This document shows, in pieces, positions 9,463-18,465 of a DNA stretch of 64,000 nucleotides. Under the pieces are notes generated by a model that was not told where the DNA came from, ran no database searches, and was given only the letters and a program-made list of their open reading frames with translations. Positions within the stretch are counted from its first letter, which is position 1. Every line of letters starts with the position of its first letter. The stretch lies in assembly GCA_003511165.1 (NCBI GenBank), contig DOJW01000008.1, positions 123,645-187,644 on the forward strand, given 5' to 3'. The stretch is from Candidatus Dependentiae bacterium (GTDB lineage Bacteria > Babelota > Babeliae > Babelales > UBA12411). Both the position numbers and the translations under genes were made by a program.

Positions 9463-11049
9463 ATGAAAAAGCTGTTTTTACCATTATTTCTATTTAATTT
9501 TTTCTTAATCAATCTAAAAGCAAGTGACCCTAATAATTATTATAATTTTTCTCTTGCAGAATATCACTCCGTTCAAGGAGATTTAAAAAAGTCTCTAGAT
9601 GCTTTCAATAAAATAACTCCTAGCAATTCGAAAGAACCACAAAAAGAATTACTCCGAACTCTTGAAGGCTTCGGGCGTTATGATTTGATAATCGAGCTTA
9701 AAGACAAATTTGCAAATGATGCAGAAGCACAACTAGCCGTTGTACAATCTTATCTTGCAACAGGCAAAAAAAATGAAGGCACAAAGCTTTTGGCGGAATT
9801 GCTTGAAAAAAATCCTACTAATCTAAAAATAGTAGCATTTCACATTTTCCTACTCATCGACGAAGAAAATTTTGACCAAGCGCTAAAAGCAATCGACCAA
9901 TTTTTGGCAAGCAACCCAAAACAATCCAAAGAATTTAGTGATATTTACTTTTTGAAAGCAAAAATATTACTCCAACAGGAAAAAGTTGCCGAGGCGGAAA
10001 CTACTATCGATACACTTCTTCGCATAGACAAAGAAAATGAAAATGGCTGGCTACTTAAAGCGGTAATTGCCGAATTTAAAAAACAAAATAAAGAAGCTAT
10101 CAAATATTATCTCTCTTATTTAAAAATTCGAGATAAAAAAGGTACTCCAAACCCAGTGGTACAAAAAAAGCTAATTCTACTTTTATTTGAACAAGAAATG
10201 TTTGCCGAAGCTATCGCAGAACTAGAAAAAGTCACAGATGATTCAGCGGAACATTTTTTTGATTTGGCTTTAATTTGTTGGAAAGGGAAACATTGGGACA
10301 AAGCCAAAAATTACATATCTATCGCTTTAGAAAAAAATTCGCACCTAGCTAATGCAAAAGCTTTAAAAACTGAAATTTTATTCGGCATAACGCTACAAGA
10401 ACCAAATAAACAATTAGTAAAAGAACATTTAATTGTGCTTCTAAATTATCTAAAAGACTGGATAATGGATGAACCTGATAATCTTACGCCCTTAGAGTCA
10501 CTTCTTGCATTAAAAAAAATAGGGCTAACAAACGAAACTATTTTTAAAATCTTGCATCATGTAATTGCGCAAAATAAACAAAGTAAACAAATTTTCATTT
10601 TTTTAGCCGATTTATATTTAGCTGATAAAAACTTAGAAAAAAGCCTTTATTATTATCAAAAAGCTTTGGAGTTAAATAACGATGAAACATTAAGGCCTAA
10701 AATTTTATATCCAATTGCATATTTAAATTTTGTTCTTGAAAAAAATTCTGAAGTTGAAAAGCCACTAAAAGAGATAATTGCGCTAAAAAAAATCTATCCG
10801 CAAGCTTATAATCTTTTAGCTTATTTTTATGCTTCAAATAATCAAAATTTCGACTATGCTTATGAATTAGTTACCGGCGCGCTAAAATATGAACCTAAAA
10901 ACTTAGCATTCTTAGACACAAAAGGTTTTATTCTTGCAAAACAGGGAAAAATCAAAGAAGCAGTTGAAATATTTAGCGAAGCGTTAAAAATTGATCCTCA
11001 AAACAAAATTATAAAAGAACACTTATTAAGTTATGCTTACACACATTGA
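9463..11049 (+). CDS. Exported tetratricopeptide-repeat protein
   Basis: A 528-residue protein with a signal peptide (MKKLFLPLFLFNFFLINLKA, cleavage near residue 20) followed by TPR units along almost its whole length. Clear repeats include the region after residue 60 (GKKNEGTKLLAELLEKNPTN), FDQALKAIDQFLASNPK, EKSLYYYQKALELNND and the C-terminal GKIKEAVEIFSEALKIDPQN. TPR proteins of this kind usually act as periplasmic scaffolds for envelope machines. The stop codon lies inside the start of murG (17-bp overlap), so the two are translationally coupled and a role in envelope assembly is a reasonable inference. No enzymatic motif is present. Confidence 0.85.
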   Translation: MKKLFLPLFLFNFFLINLKASDPNNYYNFSLAEYHSVQGDLKKSLDAFNKITPSNSKEPQKELLRTLEGFGRYDLIIELKDKFANDAEAQLAVVQSYLATGKKNEGTKLLAELLEKNPTNLKIVAFHIFLLIDEENFDQALKAIDQFLASNPKQSKEFSDIYFLKAKILLQQEKVAEAETTIDTLLRIDKENENGWLLKAVIAEFKKQNKEAIKYYLSYLKIRDKKGTPNPVVQKKLILLLFEQEMFAEAIAELEKVTDDSAEHFFDLALICWKGKHWDKAKNYISIALEKNSHLANAKALKTEILFGITLQEPNKQLVKEHLIVLLNYLKDWIMDEPDNLTPLESLLALKKIGLTNETIFKILHHVIAQNKQSKQIFIFLADLYLADKNLEKSLYYYQKALELNNDETLRPKILYPIAYLNFVLEKNSEVEKPLKEIIALKKIYPQAYNLLAYFYASNNQNFDYAYELVTGALKYEPKNLAFLDTKGFILAKQGKIKEAVEIFSEALKIDPQNKIIKEHLLSYAYTH

Positions 11050-12187
11050 AAATAAAAAATATCTAGCCATAGCCGCTGGTGGCTCTGGTGGGCACATTCT
11101 TCCAGCTTTTACTTTGGCTAAAAACTGGATGCTAGAAAATTCATCCGGCGAAATAATCTTTTTTGGCAGCGCAAAAAAAATAGATAAAAAAGTAACAGAA
11201 GAATTTAAAATCCAATTCATCAAAATTGATCTAAATTTAATCAATTTTCCAGGCAAAAAAGTTTGGCTTTATCCTAAATTTTGTTTTCAATTTTTAAAAA
11301 CAATTCTCAAAAGTCGTAAAATTTTAAAAACGTATAAACCTACAAAAATTATCAGCACTGGCGGATACCTCTCAATTCCAGTTTGCATCGCTGCCAAATA
11401 CCTAAAAACTCCAATCGAAGCTTATGAGTTAAATGTAGTTCCAGGCAGAGCAACAAATTTTATAGCACCTTTTGCAAGCAAAATTTTTGTAGTATTTGAA
11501 AAATGCAAAGAATTGTTAACTATCAAAAATCAAAAACTAGAAAACAAAATATTCTTAGCTCCATACCCAATTCGCTTTAACGAAAATGATAAAAGTTTTG
11601 ATAAAAATGAATTTATTACATTAATAAACAAAAGATTCCAAAGCAAAGAAGATGTATTAAGCACCAAAGCTCATTTGAAATTAGGCTGCGGCAATCTCGA
11701 AGTTGATCCTTTTTACCCCTTTGATTTAAAAAGAAAGACTCTTTTTGTTTTAGGCGGTTCACAAGGTTCTTCTTATCTCAACGACTTATTTATTAAATGG
11801 TTAGAAAAAAACAAAGAAATTCAAAATAAAATCCAAATAATTCATCAAACAGGTCAAGGCCATGATAAATTGGTTGCATCGTTTTATCGTTCAAATGAAA
11901 TTCCCGCAATAGTTTTTAACTACAAAGACAAACTAAAAGATTACTTTTTGCTTTCTGATCTTGTGATTTGTCGCGCTGGAGCAGGAACAATATTCGAACT
12001 TGAATTTTTTAATAAAAAAGCATTAATCATTCCGCTTCAAACCAAACAAACAGATCATCAAATATTTAACGCCAAAGAGATGGTAAAAAAACATCCTAAT
12101 TTATTCATCATCCAACAACAAACAAATATGCCTATGGATGATCTTGTAAATATTGATGAAAATATTAAAAAATTAATTCAACTTTAA
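11033..12187 (+). CDS. murG: UDP-GlcNAc:undecaprenyl-pyrophosphoryl-MurNAc-pentapeptide GlcNAc transferase
   Basis: A 384-residue GT28 glycosyltransferase that makes lipid II from lipid I at the inner membrane face. The N-terminal loop AAGGSGGHILPA (His21) is the lipid-I-binding glycine motif. ISTGGYLSIPVCIAAK, ELNVVPGRATN, VLGGSQGSSYLN and the UDP-GlcNAc site CRAGAGTIFELEFFNKKALIIPL all fit MurG. An insert of about 40 residues before the C-terminal domain (near residues 190-230) makes it slightly longer than the usual 355. It overlaps the TPR gene by 17 bp upstream and the convergent gpmI gene by 4 bp at its end. Its presence means the organism retains peptidoglycan precursor synthesis. Confidence 0.93.
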   Translation: MLTHIENKKYLAIAAGGSGGHILPAFTLAKNWMLENSSGEIIFFGSAKKIDKKVTEEFKIQFIKIDLNLINFPGKKVWLYPKFCFQFLKTILKSRKILKTYKPTKIISTGGYLSIPVCIAAKYLKTPIEAYELNVVPGRATNFIAPFASKIFVVFEKCKELLTIKNQKLENKIFLAPYPIRFNENDKSFDKNEFITLINKRFQSKEDVLSTKAHLKLGCGNLEVDPFYPFDLKRKTLFVLGGSQGSSYLNDLFIKWLEKNKEIQNKIQIIHQTGQGHDKLVASFYRSNEIPAIVFNYKDKLKDYFLLSDLVICRAGAGTIFELEFFNKKALIIPLQTKQTDHQIFNAKEMVKKHPNLFIIQQQTNMPMDDLVNIDENIKKLIQL

Positions 12188-13731
12188 AAAATTGTTTTGT
12201 CTGTCATTTCTTTTGGAATATCAAGTTTCATAAATTTCAAAATTGTTGGCGCTATGGACGAAATTCCAAGCTTTATTGGGGCTGCAATTTTAATATTTAA
12301 AGGTTCTTTTGATACGGCCATAAAAGGAACAGGATTGGTCGTGTGACAACTTTTTGGATTACCTTGTTCATCAAGAACACATTCTGCATTTCCATGATCT
12401 GCAGTTACAAACAAAATTCCATTTTTATTTAAAACAACTTCTTTATACAAAATTGTAAGTTGTTGATCCAAAACTTCGCATGCTTTTATCGTAGCCTCAA
12501 AATCTGCGCTATGGCCAACCATATCAGCATTAGCATAATTTACTAAATAAAAATCACAAACATCATCGTTTAACGATTCTACTATTTTTTGTGTTATCTC
12601 ATTTGCTGACATTTGCGGACATTGAATATAATTTTTGGTTTTTACAGAAGGAATTAAAATTCGAATTTCGTTTGGCAAATTTTCTTCATTCATTCCATTG
12701 AAAAAATACGTAACATGCGCATACTTCTCCGTTTCTGCTATAGCAAATATTTTTTTATTATTTTTCACTAAAACATTCAAAAAAGTATTTTGTATTTTAA
12801 CTTCATCTTCATCGAACAAAACAAACGCATTTAGATTTGATGCATAACAAGACATACAAACAAAAAATGATAATTTCAAATCCTTATTTACTTTAAACAA
12901 TTTAAAATTAGGATTCGTTAAACATTCAGTAAGCTCTCTTGCTCTATCAGGTCTAAAATTAAAAAAAACAACACCGTCTCCACTCTGTACTCTTCCTTTT
13001 TCATCAAGCAAGATAGGTTTTACAAATTCATCACTATCACCATTTTCATAAGATTTTTTCAAAGCTTCTTGCCAATTCATTTCAGTTGAAACGATTTCTG
13101 GCTGAGTCAATATATTGCAACTTTTTTCTACCCTATCCCAATTTCTGTCGCGGTCCATCGCATAAAAACGACCATGAAGAGAAGCTATTTTGCCTATTCC
13201 AATTTTTTGTAAAAATGATTCTAATTGATTTAAATATTTAGTTGCAGATTTTGGAGAAGTATCACGTCCGTCCAAAAATGGATGTACATAAACATTTTTT
13301 AGTCCTACATTTTTGGCCATTTCTAAAAATGCAAATAAATGATCGATATGGCTATGCACTCCGGCATCAGAAAGTAAACCCATCAAATGAAGCGATTTAT
13401 TTTCATCTTTTAATTTTTTAAAAAGATTTAAGATCTTTTCATTTTTAACAAAAGATCCATCTTTTATAGCATCATCAACTTTTGCAAGAACGCTTTTAAC
13501 AACTCGTCCGGACCCTATGGTTAAATGTCCAACCTCTGAGTTCCCCATAAAACCTTCCGGTAATCCAACAGCGCCTCCTGAAGCATTAAGTAATGTATTA
13601 GGATATTTTTTGAGCCAAGAGTTCCAAGTAGGCATTTTCGCAGCAGCTATAGCATTTCCATCTTGCAAAGAATTAAAACCAAAACCATCCAAAATGACTA
13701 AAAAAACAGGCGCTTTTTTCAAATTTTCCAT
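12184..13731 (-). CDS. gpmI: 2,3-bisphosphoglycerate-independent phosphoglycerate mutase
   Basis: This enzyme interconverts 3- and 2-phosphoglycerate in glycolysis. The alkaline-phosphatase-like fold shows its metal and phosphoserine motifs: VILDGFG near the N-terminus, GNSEVGHLTIGSGR (with the catalytic Ser), HPFLDGRDTSP, NFRPDRARE and VTADHGNAE. I chose the ATG at 13729-13731 because AAGAAGG precedes it by 5-6 bases and the resulting 515 residues equal the family norm. An in-frame start 39 bases upstream (13770) would add 13 residues with no homology and less room for a promoter. It ends in a 4-bp convergent overlap with murG. Confidence 0.95.
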   Translation of the reverse strand: MENLKKAPVFLVILDGFGFNSLQDGNAIAAAKMPTWNSWLKKYPNTLLNASGGAVGLPEGFMGNSEVGHLTIGSGRVVKSVLAKVDDAIKDGSFVKNEKILNLFKKLKDENKSLHLMGLLSDAGVHSHIDHLFAFLEMAKNVGLKNVYVHPFLDGRDTSPKSATKYLNQLESFLQKIGIGKIASLHGRFYAMDRDRNWDRVEKSCNILTQPEIVSTEMNWQEALKKSYENGDSDEFVKPILLDEKGRVQSGDGVVFFNFRPDRARELTECLTNPNFKLFKVNKDLKLSFFVCMSCYASNLNAFVLFDEDEVKIQNTFLNVLVKNNKKIFAIAETEKYAHVTYFFNGMNEENLPNEIRILIPSVKTKNYIQCPQMSANEITQKIVESLNDDVCDFYLVNYANADMVGHSADFEATIKACEVLDQQLTILYKEVVLNKNGILFVTADHGNAECVLDEQGNPKSCHTTNPVPFMAVSKEPLNIKIAAPIKLGISSIAPTILKFMKLDIPKEMTDKTIF

Positions 13732-13806
13732 CACAACCTTCTTATTTAAATAAAATATGCTAAACTTCAAAAGTTAAATTTTTCATAAATGAAAGGATAT
13801 AAAATA

Positions 13807-14280
13807 ATGAAAAAACTTATTTTACTTTTATCCATAATTTTTACACTATTTTTTCTCAACAAATCAACAATAAAAGCACAAGATAATCAAGAAAATAATA
13901 TAGAAGATATCAGCTTCGAAGATTTGACACCAAATTTTAAATCAGAAAATTTACAAGAAAAATCATTTTTAGCCAAAATATATGATCAAATAAAAGCTTC
14001 GCCAACTTATGCAAAAATTTTATGGAAATTATCTAAAAGCGAACTAAATATCGACCCTTCTAAAGAATTAACAGTAACAGAAAAAGCAAAAATCGCATTC
14101 AAAATGCTACAATTAATTTCTCATGAGACAAACGAACAAGTAAGCCCTTTGGCTTCCGCAGCATCTCAGCACGTTACAAACAATAAGGGGAAATATTTAA
14201 CAGGGGCGGGCACATCGATTTTAGCTTTAGCGTTAATCTACTTTAAATCAGATTTGTTTGAATTATCAAAACTTAAGTAA
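13807..14280 (+). CDS. Small exported protein, unknown function
   Basis: A 157-residue protein with a strong Sec signal peptide (MKKLILLLSIIFTLFFL, probable cleavage after TIKA). The mature part is acidic and then helical (AYAKILWKLSKSELN and EKAKIAFKMLQLIS-type helices). A second hydrophobic helix near the C-terminus (GTSILALALIYF) could anchor it in a membrane. The start at 13807 follows AAAGGA at 13792-13797; an in-frame ATG at 13789 lies upstream of that site and is less likely. It is 5 bases upstream of rsmE on the same strand and divergent from gpmI. I do not recognise the family. Confidence 0.7.
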   Translation: MKKLILLLSIIFTLFFLNKSTIKAQDNQENNIEDISFEDLTPNFKSENLQEKSFLAKIYDQIKASPTYAKILWKLSKSELNIDPSKELTVTEKAKIAFKMLQLISHETNEQVSPLASAASQHVTNNKGKYLTGAGTSILALALIYFKSDLFELSKLK

Positions 14281-14285
14281 AACCC

Positions 14286-15047
14286 ATGAGTAATAAACAT
14301 ATTTTTGCATTATTCTTTAAAGATCTAAGCTCCAAAATTAATTCTTCAAAAAAAATTGTCCTACAAAATAAAGAGTTACTACAAAGAATCACCAAAATAT
14401 TACGGCTTCGAACTGACGAAAACTTTATCCTGTTTGATAACAAATCAAATGGATTATTTTCGCTATCAGCTGAAACATTCGCAAGCAAAGACACAACTTA
14501 CGCAGAAATAATATCTATAAATGAAAACAAAAAATTAAAAACAAATATTGTCTTAGCTCTGCCAATTCTCAAAAAAGAAGATTTTGAAACATCGGTTTGC
14601 AATGTATCGGCAATAGGAGCAAATATTATCCAACCAATTATTTCACAAAAAGTTCAGCGTAAATGGTATGGCGATAAAGAGCTAGAGCGACTACAAAAAA
14701 TATCTGTTGCTGCATGTGAACAGTCCAAAAACTTTGCAATCCCACAAATTTTAAACCCTACCTCATTTGAGAACTTTGTAGCAAAAATAAAAACCGAATA
14801 TACAAATCATAAAAAAATAATTTTTGAAGACTCTACAAATCCTCTACTTGATTTGCTAAGTGATTTAAATAGCAAAAAACATTCGAACATTTTGGTAACT
14901 GTTGGTCCTGAAGGTGGTTATAACGAAGAAGAATTAAAAACATTTAGAGATTTAAATTTTGATTTTATAACATTAACACCTACGATTTTAAAAGCAGTTG
15001 AAGCTGTTACAATCGGAATCGGTGCTATAAAAAGCGTTGTGGAATAA
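14286..15047 (+). CDS. rsmE: 16S rRNA (uracil-1498-N3)-methyltransferase
   Basis: A 253-residue SPOUT methyltransferase that methylates U1498 of 16S rRNA. The N-terminal PUA-like segment contains ITKILRLRTDENFILFDNKS. The C-terminal knot has QPIISQKVQRKW, AACEQSKNFAIPQI (family: EQs.R..iP.i), ILVTVGPEGGYNEEE and the closing knot strand FITLTPTILKAVEAVTIGI. The family usually has LG.RILR.ETA there, so ILKAVEA is a noticeable change (the arginine and threonine are missing). It follows the small exported gene by 5 bases and precedes the GNAT gene by 2, so the three form an operon. Confidence 0.9.
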   Translation: MSNKHIFALFFKDLSSKINSSKKIVLQNKELLQRITKILRLRTDENFILFDNKSNGLFSLSAETFASKDTTYAEIISINENKKLKTNIVLALPILKKEDFETSVCNVSAIGANIIQPIISQKVQRKWYGDKELERLQKISVAACEQSKNFAIPQILNPTSFENFVAKIKTEYTNHKKIIFEDSTNPLLDLLSDLNSKKHSNILVTVGPEGGYNEEELKTFRDLNFDFITLTPTILKAVEAVTIGIGAIKSVVE

Positions 15048-15049
15048 AA

Positions 15050-15544
15050 ATGGAAAAATTAAACTTTGTTATAGAGTCATTTCAAACCAAATATCAAAAT
15101 CAAGTAATAGACCTAATTTCAAACATTCAGCAAAATGAATTCTTTATAAAAATCACACCAGCAGAGCAACCGGATCTAAAAAATATTTCAGAGTTTTATC
15201 AAAAAAATAATGGAAACTTTTGGATTGCAACTTGCGGTGATAAAGTCATTGGTACAATTGCTCTACTTGATATTGAAAATAATAAAGCAGCTTTAAGAAA
15301 AATGTTTGTAGATAAAGATTATAGAGGTAAAGAAATAGGAATCGCAAAACAACTTCTTGATAATCTTTTAGATTGGGCAAAAGAGCACAATATTAAAACA
15401 ATATTTCTTGGAACGACTCCTGCATTTCTCGCCGCACACAGATTTTACGAAAAAAATGGTTTTACCGAAATAACAGAGCAAGATCTTCCTAAAAATTTTC
15501 CAATCATTAATGTGGACAAAAAATTCTATAAAAAATCGTTGTAA
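15050..15544 (+). CDS. GNAT-family N-acetyltransferase
   Basis: A 164-residue protein with a full GNAT fold: a beta-4 strand (VIGTIALLDI), the signature LRKMFVDKDYRGKEIGIAKQLL (the R-G-K-E-I-G loop binds acetyl-CoA pyrophosphate) and the C-terminal FLGTTPAFLAAHRFYEKNGF helix-strand typical of small-molecule or peptide acetyltransferases. Substrate cannot be predicted. It is separated from rsmE by 2 bases and is the last gene of that operon; a hairpin downstream serves mainly the convergent gene. Confidence 0.88.
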   Translation: MEKLNFVIESFQTKYQNQVIDLISNIQQNEFFIKITPAEQPDLKNISEFYQKNNGNFWIATCGDKVIGTIALLDIENNKAALRKMFVDKDYRGKEIGIAKQLLDNLLDWAKEHNIKTIFLGTTPAFLAAHRFYEKNGFTEITEQDLPKNFPIINVDKKFYKKSL

Positions 15545-15552
15545 AAAAAATC

Positions 15553-15590
15553 AGTTGGTCGCATGCAAAATATCTTCAGATGGACCAACT
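15553..15590 (-). terminator. Hairpin terminator between convergent genes
   Basis: AGTTGGTC (15553-15560) and GACCAACT (15583-15590) form a perfect 8-bp stem with a 22-base loop. The minus strand continues into TGATTTTTTTT, so it terminates the exported-protein gene at 15621-16403. It may also slow plus-strand transcription from rsmE-GNAT. Confidence 0.7.
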
Positions 15591-15620
15591 AAAATTATTG
15601 AAAGTTTTTAATTTGATCAA

Positions 15621-16403
15621 TCATTCCTCAGATGGGCTAGGGCCGAAAGCACCTTTTTCTCTTTGGAAAACCTTAAATTCATCCAATACCATGCTCCATC
15701 CGAAACCTTCTCTGCAGCTTCTCATAACATTTTCTAACGCTACAAATTCAGCCAATTTTTCTGGAATTATTTCTCCAGAATTAGGAGAACAATATTCATC
15801 AAAAAGGTATTCCGCCATAAACAGTATATTCTTACGTAATGGCTTTTTTCTAAAAAGTGATAATTTCTGTTCTTCTGAACAAATAATCTTATTAATCCAT
15901 TCTATAAAAATTTCAAAATCAGAAAGTTTAACATTACGAATATTAAAAACTTTATATGCTTCTAAATGCTGTTTACCTTCAAGCTTTTCTATGTAATACG
16001 CTTTTACAATTTGCTCATAATTAAAAAGCTTAAATGTTTCCAAAACTCTTAAAACTGCAAATAGTTTTTCTTTGTTTTGATAAAATGCATTTTGTTGCAA
16101 GATTGAAAAAACCTGTTGATACACCAAAGAATCATAGTAATAAGAGCGAGCAAACTCCTTTGTCAAAAGCGCAGCTCCATTTTCTAAACCGAATACACAA
16201 TTTAAAATAGGCATTGCTATTTCGTAATCAGAGCTAGAACAATCGGCATTGTATACGTTATATGCAAGCGAAACATGAGGAAACACGCTATTTGCAAACA
16301 TATCATCTACACCAATTTTACCCCCATCATTGAATATAATTTTAAAGGGAGAAATTTGTAAACTAATCAAAGCTAAAAAAACTATCATTACTACTTTTTT
16401 CAT
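15621..16403 (-). CDS. Exported protein, unknown function
   Basis: A 260-residue protein with a signal peptide (MKKVVMIVFLALISLQIS). The mature region is helical with no motif I recognise. Four cysteines (in NADCSS, LNCVFGL, IICSEEQ and RSCREGF, plus one in DEYCSPN) could form disulfides in the periplasm. A terminator lies directly downstream and asnS is 49 bases upstream on the same strand, so it could be co-transcribed with asnS. No homologue is recognisable by eye. Confidence 0.65.
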   Translation of the reverse strand: MKKVVMIVFLALISLQISPFKIIFNDGGKIGVDDMFANSVFPHVSLAYNVYNADCSSSDYEIAMPILNCVFGLENGAALLTKEFARSYYYDSLVYQQVFSILQQNAFYQNKEKLFAVLRVLETFKLFNYEQIVKAYYIEKLEGKQHLEAYKVFNIRNVKLSDFEIFIEWINKIICSEEQKLSLFRKKPLRKNILFMAEYLFDEYCSPNSGEIIPEKLAEFVALENVMRSCREGFGWSMVLDEFKVFQREKGAFGPSPSEE

Positions 16404-16451
16404 ATTTTTCCTTTTTTATTTTTTAAATTTATAACTCTTATTTTTATTTAT

Positions 16452-17837
16452 TTAAAATTCTGCATGACCAGGATAACGAGGGAATGCTATAACATCACGA
16501 ATATTTTCCATGCCTGTCACAAGTCTAATAAGTCTTTCAAATCCCAATCCAAAACCTGCATGAGGAACAGATCCGAATTTGCGCAATTCCAAATACCACC
16601 AATAATTTTGTTTATCAAGTCCAAGCTCATCCATGCGTTTTTCAAGCAATTGTAAATTGTCTTCACGCTGACTACCGCCAATAATTTCTCCAATTCCACC
16701 AACTAAAACATCCATAGCTGCTACAGTTTTACCGTCCTCGTTTTGTTTCATGTAAAAAGATTTAATCTCTTTTGGATAGTTGATCAAAATGACAGGTTTT
16801 TTGAAATATTCTTCAACCAAATATCTTTCATGCTCGGACTGCAAATCAGATCCCCACTCAATTGGAAATTCAAATTTTTTGTCAGCATTTTTTAAAATTT
16901 CTATCGCTTTGGTATAAGGTAACCTTTCAAATGGTTGCTCAACTATATGATTTAAACGGTCAATCAAACCTTTGGAAATCATCTTGTCAAAAAATTGTAA
17001 ATCTTCCATGCAATTATCTAATGCATACTTAACGCAAAATTTTAAATAATTTTCTGCACAATTCATATCATCAACAAGTTCTGCAAATGCCATCTCAGGT
17101 TCGATCATCCAAAACTCTGCCAAATGCCGTGCAGTGTTTGAATTTTCAGCTCTAAACGTCGGGCCAAATGTGTAAATATTTCCTAAGGAACATGCATAAC
17201 ATTCGCCTTCAAGCTGCCCTGAGACTGTTAAAAAAGCAGGCTTTGCAAAAAAATCTTGTTCATAATCAATTTTACCGATTTTATCTTTTGGCAACTTTTC
17301 AAAATCCAAAGTTGAAACTTTAAACATCTGTCCTGCACCTTCACAGTCGGATGCAGTAATAATCGGAGTTTGAATATATAAAAATCCATTTTCTTGAAAA
17401 AATTTGTGCGTAGCAAAAGAAAGTGCACTTCGAACGCGAGTCACAGCACCCAAAGTATTTGTGCGAGGACGAATATGTGCGATAGTTCTTAAGAATTCAA
17501 ATGTATGATGTTTTTTTTGCAATGGATAAATTTCAGGATCACATTCACCAATTATTTCTACTTTTTTTGCATGAAGTTCAAACGATTGTTCTTTCCCTGG
17601 ACTTTTTACTAAATCTCCAAAAACAGAGATAGAAGCTCCAGTTGTAGCTTTTTTCATTATCTCTTCATAATTTTCAATTTTAGCATCAACAACAACTTGC
17701 AAGTTGGAAAAACAAGAACCATCATTAATTTCGACAAACGAAAAATCTTTAAGATTTCTAGAACTTTTGATCCATCCTTTGACAAGAAGATCCTTACCCA
17801 AACTATTTGTCGTGATTGATTTGATTTTTGTGATCAT
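16452..17837 (-). CDS. asnS: Asparaginyl-tRNA synthetase
   Basis: A 461-residue class II synthetase that charges tRNA-Asn. The N-terminal OB-fold anticodon domain (VKGWIKSSRNLKDFSFVEINDG) is followed by the catalytic domain. Motif 1 surrounds FFQENGFLYIQTPIITASDCEGAGQMF, motif 2 is FGPTFRAENSNTARHLAEFWMIEPE, and motif 3 is GFGLGFERLIRLVTG. The C-terminal RYPGHAEF matches the AsnRS signature rather than AspRS. A direct AsnRS suggests the organism does not rely only on the Asp-tRNA(Asn) amidation route. Confidence 0.96.
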   Translation of the reverse strand: MITKIKSITTNSLGKDLLVKGWIKSSRNLKDFSFVEINDGSCFSNLQVVVDAKIENYEEIMKKATTGASISVFGDLVKSPGKEQSFELHAKKVEIIGECDPEIYPLQKKHHTFEFLRTIAHIRPRTNTLGAVTRVRSALSFATHKFFQENGFLYIQTPIITASDCEGAGQMFKVSTLDFEKLPKDKIGKIDYEQDFFAKPAFLTVSGQLEGECYACSLGNIYTFGPTFRAENSNTARHLAEFWMIEPEMAFAELVDDMNCAENYLKFCVKYALDNCMEDLQFFDKMISKGLIDRLNHIVEQPFERLPYTKAIEILKNADKKFEFPIEWGSDLQSEHERYLVEEYFKKPVILINYPKEIKSFYMKQNEDGKTVAAMDVLVGGIGEIIGGSQREDNLQLLEKRMDELGLDKQNYWWYLELRKFGSVPHAGFGLGFERLIRLVTGMENIRDVIAFPRYPGHAEF

Positions 17838-17881
17838 TAGAAAGCTCCCTAAATTTGAAGCAAAAATTTTTTAAAAATTTA

Positions 17882-17898
17882 TTTCACACATTGTGAAA
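17882..17898. repeat. Small perfect palindrome upstream of asnS
   Basis: TTTCACA and TGTGAAA flank CAT. It lies between the asnS start (17837) and the ssrA terminator, in the position of an operator or leader element. The TGTGA half-site resembles CRP/FNR-type operators, but nothing else supports that. Confidence 0.3.
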
Positions 17899-17926
17899 AG
17901 ATATCTCAATTTTTACAAAAAAAAAA

Positions 17927-17949
17927 GGAGCTGCAAAATTTGCAGCTCC
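17927..17949 (-). terminator. Intrinsic terminator of ssrA
   Basis: GGAGCTGCAAA and TTTGCAGCTCC form a perfect 11-bp stem around a single A (effective loop larger), followed on the minus strand by twelve T residues. It begins 7 bases past the tmRNA CCA end. Confidence 0.95.
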
Positions 17950-17956
17950 AAAAAAT

Positions 17957-18329
17957 TGGTGGAGGCGATGGGAATTGAACCCATGTCCGAAACAATATGT
18001 AAACTAAGCACTACATGTTTAGCCTTCGAATATACTACTGATTCATCTCAAAGGCAAAAAATTAAATCACAGCCAGTTTAGTGATATGATCTAGCTACTA
18101 AACCAAAAAATCTTGCTAGAAAATTCTATCTGATTAATACAAGTTAGATTAGCTGATAGCCACGCCGCACTAACAGGAGTCAAGCTAAATAACTGAGTTA
18201 ATTAAGCTTGAGCTGCAGAATATTGTCCTGCACTTATTGTTTTTGCTTTAGTTCTTTAACGAGTTCCCAAAACAAAACTCGACATGCTCTCAAGTCGACA
18301 CGTTATCCCGTCGAAACCGTGACGCCCCC
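17957..18329 (-). ncRNA. ssrA: Transfer-messenger RNA (tmRNA)
   Basis: A 373-nt tmRNA that rescues stalled ribosomes. The 5' end GGGGGCG pairs with CGCCUCC before the encoded CCA end (17957-17959). The 5' tRNA-like part reads GUUUCGACGGGAUAAC, and the 3' part has the T-arm GGACAUGGGUUCAAUUCCC. After a GAGUU/AACUC plus UGUUUU/AAAACA pseudoknot (PK1), AUAAGU precedes a GCA resume codon. The tag frame at 18202-18231 then reads A-G-Q-Y-S-A-A-Q-A-stop (UAA, followed by UUAA). With the tRNA-borne Ala the tag is ten residues. It ends in AQA rather than the usual LAA. One-piece (not permuted) architecture. Confidence 0.95.
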
Positions 18330-18388
18330 AAGTTTTCAAATTTTTTGGGGTAATTTCAAAGAATTGATATTTCTACTTGTCAATTTTA

Positions 18389-18417
18389 ATTGTAACAATC
18401 TCAAGTTTTTGTGTCAA
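18389..18417 (-). promoter_or_regulatory. ssrA: Strong sigma-70 promoter of ssrA
   Basis: On the minus strand TTGACA (18412-18417) is followed by exactly 17 bases and then TACAAT (18389-18394) with a TGT just before it (extended -10). Transcription would begin near 18382, about 50 bases before the mature tmRNA 5' end, leaving a leader to be trimmed by RNase P. Confidence 0.8.
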
Positions 18418-18465
18418 TTAAATATAAGCTTTATTTTTATTAATTTTACAATATTATATTAGATT

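Noticed and set aside
13732..13770. Longer gpmI start adding 13 residues
   Set aside because: The ATG at 13731 has an AAGAAGG site at proper distance and gives the family length; the extension has no homology and would overlap the promoter region.
17893..18081. Plus-strand open frame over the end of the tmRNA
   Set aside because: It lies antisense to ssrA and its terminator; the RNA structure explains the sequence.
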